A DNA stretch of 64,000 nucleotides, from contig NZ_JAJGZV010000001.1 of the NCBI RefSeq assembly GCF_020805785.1, positions 1,240,001-1,304,000 on the forward strand. Direction: 5' to 3'. Shown piece by piece: positions 33,556 to 41,801 of the stretch (position 1 is its first letter; every line of letters starts with the position of its first letter). The translations under genes were made by a program, and so were the position numbers. Source of the DNA: Flavobacterium chungbukense. GTDB lineage: Bacteria > Bacteroidota > Bacteroidia > Flavobacteriales > Flavobacteriaceae. Under the pieces are notes generated by a model, which was given only the letters and a program-made list of their open reading frames with translations, searched no databases and was not told where the DNA came from.

Positions 33556-36000
33556 TTAAAACGAATAGCCAAGAGTCAAGAGCCAGTTCGAAGGCGCGCC
33601 CGGAAACAAGCGGATATAATCGTAACCGCCAACCCAATAGGTTTTGTTTAGAATATTATTGGCATTGAGCTGAATTTTAAATTTGTTTATATTGTAGTAA
33701 AAAGCGGCATTGAATAAGGTATATCCGGGAAGCGTTTCTGTAGTGGTCTGGCTCATGGTGCGCGTTGTTGCAAAATTTGATCCCATTGCGATTCCAAAAT
33801 CTTTTAAAGCGCCATCAGTAAAATTATAGCGGGTCCAGATATTACCCTGCTGTCTTGGAGTATTTGCTTTTTGTCTTCCAACTTCAGCTTCAATCGGGCT
33901 TTCTGTAATAAAAGCTTCATTATAGCTGTAAGCGGCAGAAATACTCCAGTTGCGCGTAATATTTCCATTCAGATCAATTTCGATGCCTTTAGATTCCTCT
34001 TCACCAATTGACCTCATTAAATCTGGATTTGCCGGATCATTAGCCGGATACAAGGTGTTTTTCTGCTGTATTTTGAATAAAGCAACCGTCACAAAAAGCT
34101 TTTCTTTGAACCAGGAAGATTTTCCTCCAAATTCAACCATATTGCTTTCTAACGGATTAAATGGTCCTCCCGAATTTGGATTTGCCATAGTAGAAGCCAT
34201 CTGAGGATTATAACCCTGAACATAAGTTCCGTATAAGTTAATGTTTGGATTAAGTGTATAAGTAAGACCGACACGGGGCAAAAACGAATGCTGCTTTACT
34301 TTTGTCTCAGTGGCTTTTTTGTAATTTGCTTTATCTGAATATTCATCGTAGCGCAGACCAATTAAAGCCTGAAAAGCGCCAAATTTAATATGGTCCTGAA
34401 TATAAATTCCATACAGCGAATAGTATGTTGGATCAACTTGGCGGGCTACATAAAAATATTTGCTCATATCTTTTAATTGCTGCGATGCAAGTGGATTGCT
34501 CAAATCAAAATGAGCTACGTTTGGCACTGGATTTCCTTTAGAGTCCAACAGATAATTGGCTTTATTTGCAGGATTGTAAGCGGCGATAAAGCCATTGTTG
34601 GCTGCATTTCTGTAACCACTTGCTGTTAATTGCGAACCGCCCGCAGGAACCTCTTCCTGAGCATAATCAAAACCTGCAATTAAATCATGGCCTAAAACGC
34701 TTGTTTTAGCTTTATACTTAAAGAAAGCGGAAAGATTATCGATGTAGCGCTTGCGTTTACGCTGAAAGACCTGCATTTCAATTGCTGTCGGAATTGTGGA
34801 TCCGTCTCCGGCAGAAGCATATTTATTGGCACCGCGGTGTTCTAAAAGATCCTCATTATAGCCTGTTCTGATATAGGATCCTGAAAACGATAAACGATCT
34901 GAAAACTGGTGATTTAAAGAGGTTGTAACGATGTAGGTTTCTTCTTTTAAATAATCGTTAGTTGAGTTTAACGAATTTGAAGTTTTTGTAGAATACAGGT
35001 TGTTTTCATAAGTAGATTGCCCTCGGTCCAGATTTCCATTTGAGCTGCTGTAGATTAAATCAAAATTTACGCTTGTTTTATCATTCGGAAGAAAAGAAAG
35101 GGAAGGGGCTACAACAATATTCTTATCATATTGCAAATCTCTAAAAGAGTTTGCGTTTTCATAACCTAAATTCAAACGGTACAAAAGGGATTTGTCTTCT
35201 GTCAAAGGTCCGGTAAAATCGGCTAAAGCCCTTAAAGTATTGAAACTTCCGGTAGAAAAACTTACGCTGTTTGCCGCCTGATCCAAAGGTTTTTTTGTTA
35301 CGCGATTTAAAACTCCTCCAGGAGAAGCATTTCCAAACAAAGCAGATGAAGGGCCTTTTAAAACTTCAACACGCTCCAGATAATTGGCCAGAGGCTGTTT
35401 CCAAAATCCTGTAGAAGTACGCATACCGTTAAGCAATTGCGTATTGCTTCCTCCGTTTATTCTAAAACCTCGAATAGAGATATCGTCGTAAAAAGTAAAT
35501 TGGCTTACACCGCTGAAATTTTTCACCACGTCGCCAACGCGAATAGCTCCCTGATCTGCTATTAATTCTTTGGTGGCATAGGAAACTGCCTGCGGCAAAT
35601 CTTTTAAAGCAATTTCTGTTTTAGCTCCAATAAAAGATTTTGTATTGCGATAAGATTTCTCTTTACGCCCGGTAATTTCTACAGTTTGCAGCGTATTGAC
35701 GTTTTCTTGTAAAGTTATGGATATGTCAAGGTTTTCATTTTCATGCAGTTCAACTTTTTTGTCTTGAGCTGTAAAACCCATTGCAGTGAAATATACCGTA
35801 TAGTTTCCAGGAGTAAGATTTGTAATTTCAAAATTTCCCTTGTCATCAGAAACGGCAGTTTTTTTAAGGCTTTTTATTGATATAGAAGCATAAGAGATGG
35901 CTTCATTATTTTCGGAAACGATCTTTCCGGTAATTTTAGCATTTTGTGCCAGACCAATATTTAAAAAAGCAAGCAGCAATAATGAGAAAGTTGACTTCAT
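33556..36000 (-). CDS. TonB-dependent siderophore receptor
   Basis: An 814-residue outer-membrane receptor that imports ferric siderophores (ferrichrome type, FhuE/FhuA-like, from length and the LADQGAIRVGDVVKNFSGVS plug segment). A signal peptide (MKSTFSLLLLAFLNIGLAQN) leads to a carboxypeptidase-regulatory-like domain (about residues 20-105), then the plug (120-235, with the motif RGFRINGGSNTQLLNGM and VEVLKGPSSALFGN), then a 22-strand barrel that ends in an aromatic residue (NWLLTLGYSF). TonB-box details could not be fixed. It heads the operon with the PepSY reductase, under the palindrome-containing promoter at 36024-36054. Confidence 0.92.
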   Translation of the reverse strand: MKSTFSLLLLAFLNIGLAQNAKITGKIVSENNEAISYASISIKSLKKTAVSDDKGNFEITNLTPGNYTVYFTAMGFTAQDKKVELHENENLDISITLQENVNTLQTVEITGRKEKSYRNTKSFIGAKTEIALKDLPQAVSYATKELIADQGAIRVGDVVKNFSGVSQFTFYDDISIRGFRINGGSNTQLLNGMRTSTGFWKQPLANYLERVEVLKGPSSALFGNASPGGVLNRVTKKPLDQAANSVSFSTGSFNTLRALADFTGPLTEDKSLLYRLNLGYENANSFRDLQYDKNIVVAPSLSFLPNDKTSVNFDLIYSSSNGNLDRGQSTYENNLYSTKTSNSLNSTNDYLKEETYIVTTSLNHQFSDRLSFSGSYIRTGYNEDLLEHRGANKYASAGDGSTIPTAIEMQVFQRKRKRYIDNLSAFFKYKAKTSVLGHDLIAGFDYAQEEVPAGGSQLTASGYRNAANNGFIAAYNPANKANYLLDSKGNPVPNVAHFDLSNPLASQQLKDMSKYFYVARQVDPTYYSLYGIYIQDHIKFGAFQALIGLRYDEYSDKANYKKATETKVKQHSFLPRVGLTYTLNPNINLYGTYVQGYNPQMASTMANPNSGGPFNPLESNMVEFGGKSSWFKEKLFVTVALFKIQQKNTLYPANDPANPDLMRSIGEEESKGIEIDLNGNITRNWSISAAYSYNEAFITESPIEAEVGRQKANTPRQQGNIWTRYNFTDGALKDFGIAMGSNFATTRTMSQTTTETLPGYTLFNAAFYYNINKFKIQLNANNILNKTYWVGGYDYIRLFPGAPSNWLLTLGYSF

Positions 36001-36023
36001 GGCGGTTATTTATTTTTAGGGTG

Positions 36024-36054
36024 CAAATCTATAACTATTTAGACTAAATACAAA
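36024..36054 (-). promoter_or_regulatory. Promoter with embedded palindromic operator of the siderophore receptor
   Basis: On the reverse strand: TTTG (36054-36051), a 19-base spacer, and TAGATTTG (36031-36024), a perfect Bacteroidota promoter. The spacer contains a perfect 15-base palindrome TATTTAG-T-CTAAATA (36050-36036). A repressor bound there would block RNA polymerase. Fur- or DtxR-family control by iron is expected for such a gene; which one is not shown. Confidence 0.75.
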
Positions 36055-36412
36055 TAATTTTTTTTTGACATAGATTTGCACTGCTGCCTTTACTGAAATT
36101 ATATGATTTCTGTTAGCTGTTTTTTTATTTCGACCATTGAAAGAGAAGTTGGCACGGAAGCGTGCTGTTTTTCAATCTGCATTTTTTTTTAAGATAAGAA
36201 AGTAGAACTGAATCAATTTTGAAGTAAGTATGCCCTATATAGCTAAAGCTGACTTCTGATCAGATAAAATCACGGCCTAATAAAACGTAAAAATTAGGAT
36301 TAGAATATAAGGGGAATAATATAAATTTGGATTTTAATCCCGTAAGCTGATCTCTGATGCTATGGCTAAATTTGTAAGCTAACGCAGTTTAACTGATTTT
36401 AATGCAAGAAAT
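36055..36412. other. Divergent intergenic region
   Basis: About 360 AT-rich bases between the siderophore receptor promoter and the response regulator at 36413. No gene or clear signal is seen beyond the operator described. Confidence 0.4.
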
Positions 36413-36793
36413 ATGCCCTATAAAAATATACTTTTGATTGATGACGACAGCGACGATACGCAATTTTTTTTGGAAGCGGTGCAAGAGGCCGGCAAAGAGG
36501 CGGTATGCCATACTGCCCTGAATCCGTTAAAGGCGCTGGAAGATTTGGAAAATGCCGAGCAGCTGCCTGACATCATTTTTTTGGATTATAACATGCCGGC
36601 GGTAAACGGTCTTGAATTTCTCAAACGCATGGGCCAGATCGAACGCCTGAAAAATATTGAGGTTATTGTCCTTTCCACGCCTCCCGAGGAAGTGATGGTG
36701 CCCTGGCTGGACCGTAACAATATCAGGGCCAAATACATCTCAAAACCGGTCCATATGGAAGAGCTTAAGCAGATACTAGAAGAACTGCTTTAA
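36413..36793 (+). CDS. Single-domain response regulator (CheY-like)
   Basis: A 126-residue receiver. The acidic pocket D10-D11 (LLIDDDSDD), phospho-acceptor D58 (FLDYNMP), the switch LST and K111 (ISKPVHMEEL) are all present. It differs from the receiver at 2366, though both lack an output domain. No kinase is nearby. Its GC content is higher than the flanking AT-rich sequence, as with the small gene at 36905, so this patch resembles the left-hand island. Likely a phosphorelay partner in a stress pathway, which is inference only. Confidence 0.9.
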   Translation: MPYKNILLIDDDSDDTQFFLEAVQEAGKEAVCHTALNPLKALEDLENAEQLPDIIFLDYNMPAVNGLEFLKRMGQIERLKNIEVIVLSTPPEEVMVPWLDRNNIRAKYISKPVHMEELKQILEELL

Positions 36794-36904
36794 GCGTATA
36801 TTCACGTGATTGCAGCCTATTATTTACCAGTCTCCTATGAGGAATGCGAATAAGAGCAGCTATTCCTAAAAGCCGCTGCAGCCCACAGATTTAGAAGCGG
36901 GTAA

Positions 36905-37210
36905 TCAATTGCACAAAATCCTGTTATGCGCCTTCAAAAGCCCTTTTATTGTGATGACGCTCCAATCGGTATCGGAATCCAGAAAGATCAGGCCCTGGTC
37001 ATTGAGCTGCAGCAGGGATTCCAGCACTTGCGCCTGGATTTCCTTTTCTGGCTCCGCAAGATTTTCACTCTGTTTTAAGCTGCCGGCGCTGTTGTGCACC
37101 AGCTCTGCAAGCTCCTCCAGAGAACAGCTCGTACCGTATCGGGAAGCAAGCAGCTGCAGGATTTTGGATAGTATAGATGATGTTTCCATGATAGGATGGC
37201 TTTTATTCAT
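36905..37210 (-). CDS. Small acidic protein, paralog of the wrecked gene at 10280
   Basis: A protein of 94-101 residues, depending on whether it starts at ATG 37210 (MNKSHPIMETSS) or ATG 37189 (METSSILSK). The wrecked copy at 10280 has its ATG exactly at the second site, which favours 37189. Visible blocks are ILSKILQLLASRYGTSCSLE, LAEPEKEIQAQVLESLLQLN and a conserved C-terminal GLIFLDSDTDWSVITIKGLL. It looks helical with a short strand-rich tail and is very similar in position to its paralog, which also lay beside GC-richer genes. Family function is unknown. Confidence 0.65.
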   Translation of the reverse strand: MNKSHPIMETSSILSKILQLLASRYGTSCSLEELAELVHNSAGSLKQSENLAEPEKEIQAQVLESLLQLNDQGLIFLDSDTDWSVITIKGLLKAHNRILCN

Positions 37211-37304
37211 ACACGGCAATAATCATGCTGCAGTTTTTATGCGCGAGGATTGGTAACGGATTACCTGCTCTTTCATTCTTTTTTTGAGACTTTTTTAAAG
37301 CTGC

Positions 37305-37365
37305 TGTTGCTCTTAGATTTTATAAAGCAGATTTTTAATTATGATTTTGGCCGGCGGTTCCAGCT
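37305..37365 (+). repeat. Dispersed intergenic repeat, copy B (no GTTA array)
   Basis: GCAGATTTTTAATTAT followed by GATTTTGGCC (37343-37352) and then GGCGGTT; the same block order as copies C-E, without the GTTA array. Confidence 0.5.
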
Positions 37366-37404
37366 GATTTATCAACTTTTCGCCAATTTTATTATTCAGA
37401 TTTT

Positions 37405-37962
37405 TTAATATGCCCTGCTTCCGGAAATGGTAATGATATGAGGGGTTTTTATCGAAGGGCAGCAGCGTCCATCAGTTTCCGTATATTCCAGTTCCTGGAC
37501 ATGAATGCGTCCCCCTGTGATCTTATCGAATTCAAACAGCTTCTCGGGTTCGTATCCTGCAATAACCTTAACATCATACCCGCTGTTCTGGTAGAGTGTC
37601 AGACCCTGTCCCACAAGCGCATTTCCTCCGCCGCTTGGAGCAAGGGAAAAATAGATGGCAACGTCTTCAATGCCGTCTCCGGTGAAGTCCCCCGTGTAGG
37701 ACTGCTGCAGGTCAAGGACGGCATCATGCGAAGCAAGAATTTTGGGAAGGTATTTTTGGAACTTTTTTTCTGCAAGCCGCACGGCATCATTGGTTGTGAT
37801 TTTGGGCCTGTCTGCCTGTTTTTCCTTTAGGGAAAGTTCTTTCTCTTTCAGCAGCAGCTCTCTTTCCTTTAGTTTGAGCTCTTTCTCTTTGGCGGAATTG
37901 CTGCAGCCTGCCATCAGTAAAGACATAAGTGCTACTGTACTGAATCTGATATTTTGTTTCAT
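37405..37962 (-). CDS. Lipoprotein with charged coiled-coil segment
   Basis: A 185-residue lipoprotein: signal MKQNIRFSTVALMSLL and lipobox MAGC (C20). Residues about 24-50 are a repetitive charged helix (KEKELKLKERELLLKEKEL), likely a coiled coil that holds the C-terminal domain off the membrane. The C-terminal domain (about residues 55-185) is beta-rich with an FG-GAP-like block YTGDFTGDGIEDVAIYF (calcium-loop pattern DxTGDGxxD) and a CC pair near DGRCCPS. Family not recognised. A single-gene unit, probably periplasmic-facing. Confidence 0.7.
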   Translation of the reverse strand: MKQNIRFSTVALMSLLMAGCSNSAKEKELKLKERELLLKEKELSLKEKQADRPKITTNDAVRLAEKKFQKYLPKILASHDAVLDLQQSYTGDFTGDGIEDVAIYFSLAPSGGGNALVGQGLTLYQNSGYDVKVIAGYEPEKLFEFDKITGGRIHVQELEYTETDGRCCPSIKTPHIITISGSRAY

Positions 37963-38102
37963 ATTAATTTTAGCGGTTGCTTGCTGTTAAGGTTATGGTT
38001 TGCGGCTTTGCATTTACAAGCAGACATGTCAGGAACTAAATTAAGCCATTATTTGGAGTTGGCAAATCTCTGCATAAAAAAAGTGAGAAAGGATCAAGTG
38101 CT

Positions 38103-38210
38103 TAGTTAGTCACTTAGTTTTTGTGTTTTTTTCTTTTCTTTTAGATTGTTTTTAATTTTTGCAGATTTTTTTTTATTTTGATTTTGGCCGGTGAAGGGGA
38201 GGATGGTTAA
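38103..38210 (+). repeat. Dispersed intergenic repeat, copy C (short, degenerate GTTA array)
   Basis: Starts with TTAGTTAGTCACTTAGTTT (two intact GTTA units and decayed ones), then a T-rich block with TTTTGCAGATTTTTTTTTATTTT and the core GATTTTGGCC (38180-38189) followed by GGTGAAGGGGAGGATGGTT. It matches copies D and E block by block. Confidence 0.65.
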
Positions 38211-38401
38211 AAGGTTTGTTATTTATTATATCGATTGCTCTGTGAAATATGCCGTAAAAGAATTGTGGGTATATTATACTGAGGCATGATTAGCTGCATA
38301 TTGAACCTAAACTTCTTAAGGTATAATACAGCTGAACTTCTGGTTTTCAAAAATACCAAATGCCACGATTCTGCCGCAAAAGAATAGATTGGTAAATAAT
38401 G

Positions 38402-39007
38402 TTAAAAACTGCCTTTAGCTTTTGCGGCAAAATTGGCGGCAGCTCCAGTTTTAGAATTCATTCCGTTATTATGAAGATGAAGTCTGCCGGATATGTCAAT
38501 GGGTGAGAAATGTATATTTTTTAAAAATGCCCTTAAACAGTTTCTGGAATCTTTATGATCTCCCGTAAAGAATATTTTTTTGTCATCTTTGTTATGGTTT
38601 ATCAGGGTGTTCCGCTTAAGATTAACAGGATTAAAAAGTTTTACTATGTGAGCCTCAGGAAGCATTGAAGCAGTAGTTTTATAGGTCATTGAATTAGTAA
38701 TGCCTGATAGCAGCAATTTTGGATTAAATATCAAACTGCTGGTATGTACTATTAATTTTCCTGACATATCCGGCATGCTGAGGATCACCTGCTGCAAATC
38801 TTCTTTAGGAACAAATAATATTACAATTTCCGTATCAGAGGCCTGCTCCATAGAACTGAGCTGAATATTTGATCCCATTTTTTCAAAGACATCCCTAACA
38901 AGGCTGTTGCCTCTTGGATTGTGAATTTTAACCTTATATCCTGCGCGGACAGATCTGAAGGCTAATTCCATTGTAAGGCTTCCTATTCCTATGATCCCAA
39001 TTCTCAT
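38402..39007 (-). CDS. NADP-binding protein, coenzyme F420-type oxidoreductase family
   Basis: A 201-residue protein. It begins with a Rossmann motif (MRIGIIGIGSLTMELAFRSV), then KIHNPRGN as the second strand typical of NADP-binding, and FVPKEDLQQVILSMPDMSGK. This matches the 'NADPH-dependent F420 reductase / NADP oxidoreductase' family, which also contains many F420-free members; Flavobacteria lack F420, so another partner is expected. The C-terminal 40 residues end in a Ser/Lys/Ala-rich tail. Substrate unknown. It stands alone. Confidence 0.72.
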   Translation of the reverse strand: MRIGIIGIGSLTMELAFRSVRAGYKVKIHNPRGNSLVRDVFEKMGSNIQLSSMEQASDTEIVILFVPKEDLQQVILSMPDMSGKLIVHTSSLIFNPKLLLSGITNSMTYKTTASMLPEAHIVKLFNPVNLKRNTLINHNKDDKKIFFTGDHKDSRNCLRAFLKNIHFSPIDISGRLHLHNNGMNSKTGAAANFAAKAKGSF

Positions 39008-39235
39008 AATCTTTAGTTTAAATAATTATCTTCCTTACTTAAAACTTAAGCGTGCTCGTTAAATGATGCTGATTAATTTTGGATTTATTTACAAATTATA
39101 ATTATTATAAAAAATCAGTTTATTATTAGGTATTTATACTTGTTTTAGATTTTTAAGTGCTGTAAATTTGTTTTATCCAGTATTGACAGGTGTCATTCAA
39201 ATAGTTTTTTGAAGGAAGTTTTGTTTCTTTTACCA

Positions 39236-39660
39236 CTACTTTACGTAATTTGGTGAAACACATTTCAACCAGTATTCCACAATAGTTTTTACAATTTCTT
39301 TAATTTCTGAATATTCTGATGGCTTAACAAAAAAACCTTGGATCGACTTAGAATAGGCATCAATTACATGTTCCTGCTGTGCTGTTGTTGTAAAAAAGAG
39401 GTAGGGTATAGATTTAAGTCTGAGATCTTCGTTCTCATGTACTTTATTTCTTAACTCTACACCGCTTAGTTTAGGCATGTTAATGTCTGAAAAAATAATA
39501 AAGGGCTCAACTTCTGTGCTGATAAGATATTCTAATGCCTGTTCTCCCCCTGAAAAAAAATAATTTCGTTAGGATAGTTTAGTGAAAGGAATACTTCATT
39601 TAGAATTGACTGATCGTCTAAATCATCTTCTATTATAATTATTGGTCCGCTTTTATTCAT
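39236..39660 (-). pseudogene. Response regulator interrupted by a frameshift in a T8 run
   Basis: From ATG 39660 the frame reads MNKSGPIIIIEDDLDDQSIL to EIIFFQGENRH and stops. Inserting one base in the run of eight T (plus-strand A8 at 39553-39560) restores EIIFFSGGEQALEYLISTE, FIIFSDINMPKLSGVEL and the rest of a CheY-like receiver (YLFFTTTAQQEHV, FFVKPSE). The phospho-acceptor lies in FSDINMP. The N-terminal half, the run and the C-terminal half (open from 39478) are otherwise intact. Whether this is a true pseudogene, a phase-variable gene or a sequencing error cannot be decided here. Confidence 0.75.
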
Positions 39661-39901
39661 AATACTTTTTTATAAAAGTAAGAAAATATTGGTATATGAC
39701 ATGATGTTTACAAAGTTTTATAATAGGCGTGACAGCGGCAGTATATAAATAATTTAAATCAGCTTAGCCAATCAGCAGTTTAATTTTTTAATTATTTAAA
39801 AACTTATTATTTACTGGAAAATCCTAAAGGTGATGCAATCATAGATTAAATGATTTAGAAAATAAAAATCTCAATTTCAATAAGTTCTAATTAATTAAAG
39901 C

Positions 39902-39909
39902 TATCTTTG
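39902..39909 (+). promoter_or_regulatory. -7 promoter element of the cold-shock gene
   Basis: TATCTTTG matches TAnnTTTG, 19 bases before the ATG at 39929, giving a leader of roughly 15 bases or less. A long structured cold-shock leader is therefore unlikely. Confidence 0.6.
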
Positions 39910-39928
39910 GGCAATTAAATACATTAAA

Positions 39929-40120
39929 ATGCAAGAAGGTACAGTAAAATTTTTCAATGAAGAAAAAGGTTTCGGATTCATAACTCCTAATAATGGAGGA
40001 GCCGAAGTTTTTGTTCATGCTTCAGGTCTATCAGAAAACATTCGTCAAAATGACGAAGTAAGATATGACGTAGAAGAAGGCCGTAAAGGTCCAAACGCAG
40101 TAAACGTAGTTGTAGCATAA
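39929..40120 (+). CDS. cspA: Cold-shock domain protein
   Basis: A 63-residue cold-shock domain, the standard length. It starts MQEGTVKFFNEEKGFGFITP, with the RNP1 motif KGFGFI and RNP2 VFVHASGL intact, and closes with the EGRKGPNAVNV segment. It binds single-stranded RNA and DNA and acts as an RNA chaperone. Single gene with its own terminator; a short leader distinguishes it from classical E. coli cspA. Which of the several Flavobacterium csp genes it is cannot be said. Confidence 0.95.
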   Translation: MQEGTVKFFNEEKGFGFITPNNGGAEVFVHASGLSENIRQNDEVRYDVEEGRKGPNAVNVVVA

Positions 40121-40141
40121 CCATACTATCACAGTTAACTT

Positions 40142-40172
40142 ATAAAGGCATCTGCGCAGCAGGTGCCTTTAT
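40142..40172 (+). terminator. Terminator of the cold-shock gene
   Basis: ATAAAGGCA (40142-40150) / TGCCTTTAT (40164-40172), with an inner CTGC/GCAG pair, 22 bases past the stop codon. Confidence 0.8.
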
Positions 40173-40379
40173 TATTTTCATTGGGTACAGTATTTTTGAA
40201 TATATTGTGATTAGGGCTTTTCCATTATTGAACTATCCGCTGGCTACACAGTATAAAATTAGAAATCCCAGCATACAAATAATGGGAATTGTAATGGAGT
40301 TGAAATTGTCTGAATCTGTAAAAAAAGAGCACTAATTTTTTTGTGGTGGAAATGCTGGAAGGCCCATATCTATTTTAAT

Positions 40380-41051
40380 TCAATTAATGACGCATGCCGT
40401 CCACTGATCAATATCTTCAAATTTGTTAATCACATAATTTGCAATGCTCAGGTCTGCAGCTATATTTCCGTTTGTAAAAGCGGCTACTTTCATGCCGGCT
40501 CTTTTCGCGGCAAGCATTCCATTAAAGGAATCTTCAATAGCAATGCAGTGCTCTGGATCTACTTCCAGTTTACAAGATGTGGTTAAGTATACACTGGGAT
40601 CAGGTTTGCCATTTGGTTCTGAATCAGATGATGATACTGCATCAAAGTAGTGTGTTAATTTTAATTTTTTGAGTACTACAGGTATAATTTTATAAGGGGA
40701 GTTTGTAGCCAGTCCAATTCTGTAACCTTGATCTTTAATCAGCTTAACAAAATTCCCTATGCCGTCTATTTCACAATTTTCATTCTCAATGAGTTCAATT
40801 ACTCGCGAAATTACCCTATCTTCTGCCTGCTGGACACTAATATTTTTCCATTCATATCTATTACGCCAGAACTCAGTAACCTCCCTTGTAGTCATTGTTT
40901 TTGTAGTCATTGCTAGTTCTTCAGTTACATGAACTCCTAGTGAAGAGAAAATTTCAAATTCTGCTTTCTGCCACAGCGGTTCTGAATCAACCAGTACTCC
41001 GTCCATATCAAAAATAATTGCCTTTGGTTTTAAATTTGTCACACCGCTCAT
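40380..41051 (-). CDS. hxpB: HAD-family sugar phosphatase (HxpB/YniC-like)
   Basis: A 223-residue HAD phosphatase. The nucleophile and acid/base aspartates D15 and D17 are in IIFDMDGVLVDSEP, the middle motif is LATNSPYKII, and the acidic motif is IEDSFNGMLAAKRAGM. The full-length cap and the pattern match the HxpB hexitol phosphatase / 2-deoxyglucose-6-phosphatase group, which dephosphorylate hexose or hexitol phosphates in the cytoplasm. Substrate preference is inferred from the group. A single gene; its start ATG is at 41051. Confidence 0.88.
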   Translation of the reverse strand: MSGVTNLKPKAIIFDMDGVLVDSEPLWQKAEFEIFSSLGVHVTEELAMTTKTMTTREVTEFWRNRYEWKNISVQQAEDRVISRVIELIENENCEIDGIGNFVKLIKDQGYRIGLATNSPYKIIPVVLKKLKLTHYFDAVSSSDSEPNGKPDPSVYLTTSCKLEVDPEHCIAIEDSFNGMLAAKRAGMKVAAFTNGNIAADLSIANYVINKFEDIDQWTACVIN

Positions 41052-41540
<489 letters not shown>

Positions 41541-41801
41541 AAGGCGGGTAAATGTAGTGGAAGGATTATTCAATTTATTTTGATCACTTTTGTTTGTTTC
41601 ATATTTCTTTTGCTTTTGAGAAACATTTTTTTTTGAAATTAAACTTTAAGCCAGTGACAATAGGTAATGGGCTGGAAGTTATAGTTATACGGTGTGTCAA
41701 ATATAAAAAGCAATGGAGGAAGTAATCAAAATTATTTATATTTACATCGAGATTATCATCAGTTTTGACTGTTGAGTTGCTGGATAACTAGTTTTAAAAC
41801 T

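Noticed and set aside
39929..40120. Structured 5' cold-shock leader
   Set aside because: The -7 element is only 19 bases before the ATG, leaving no room for a long leader.
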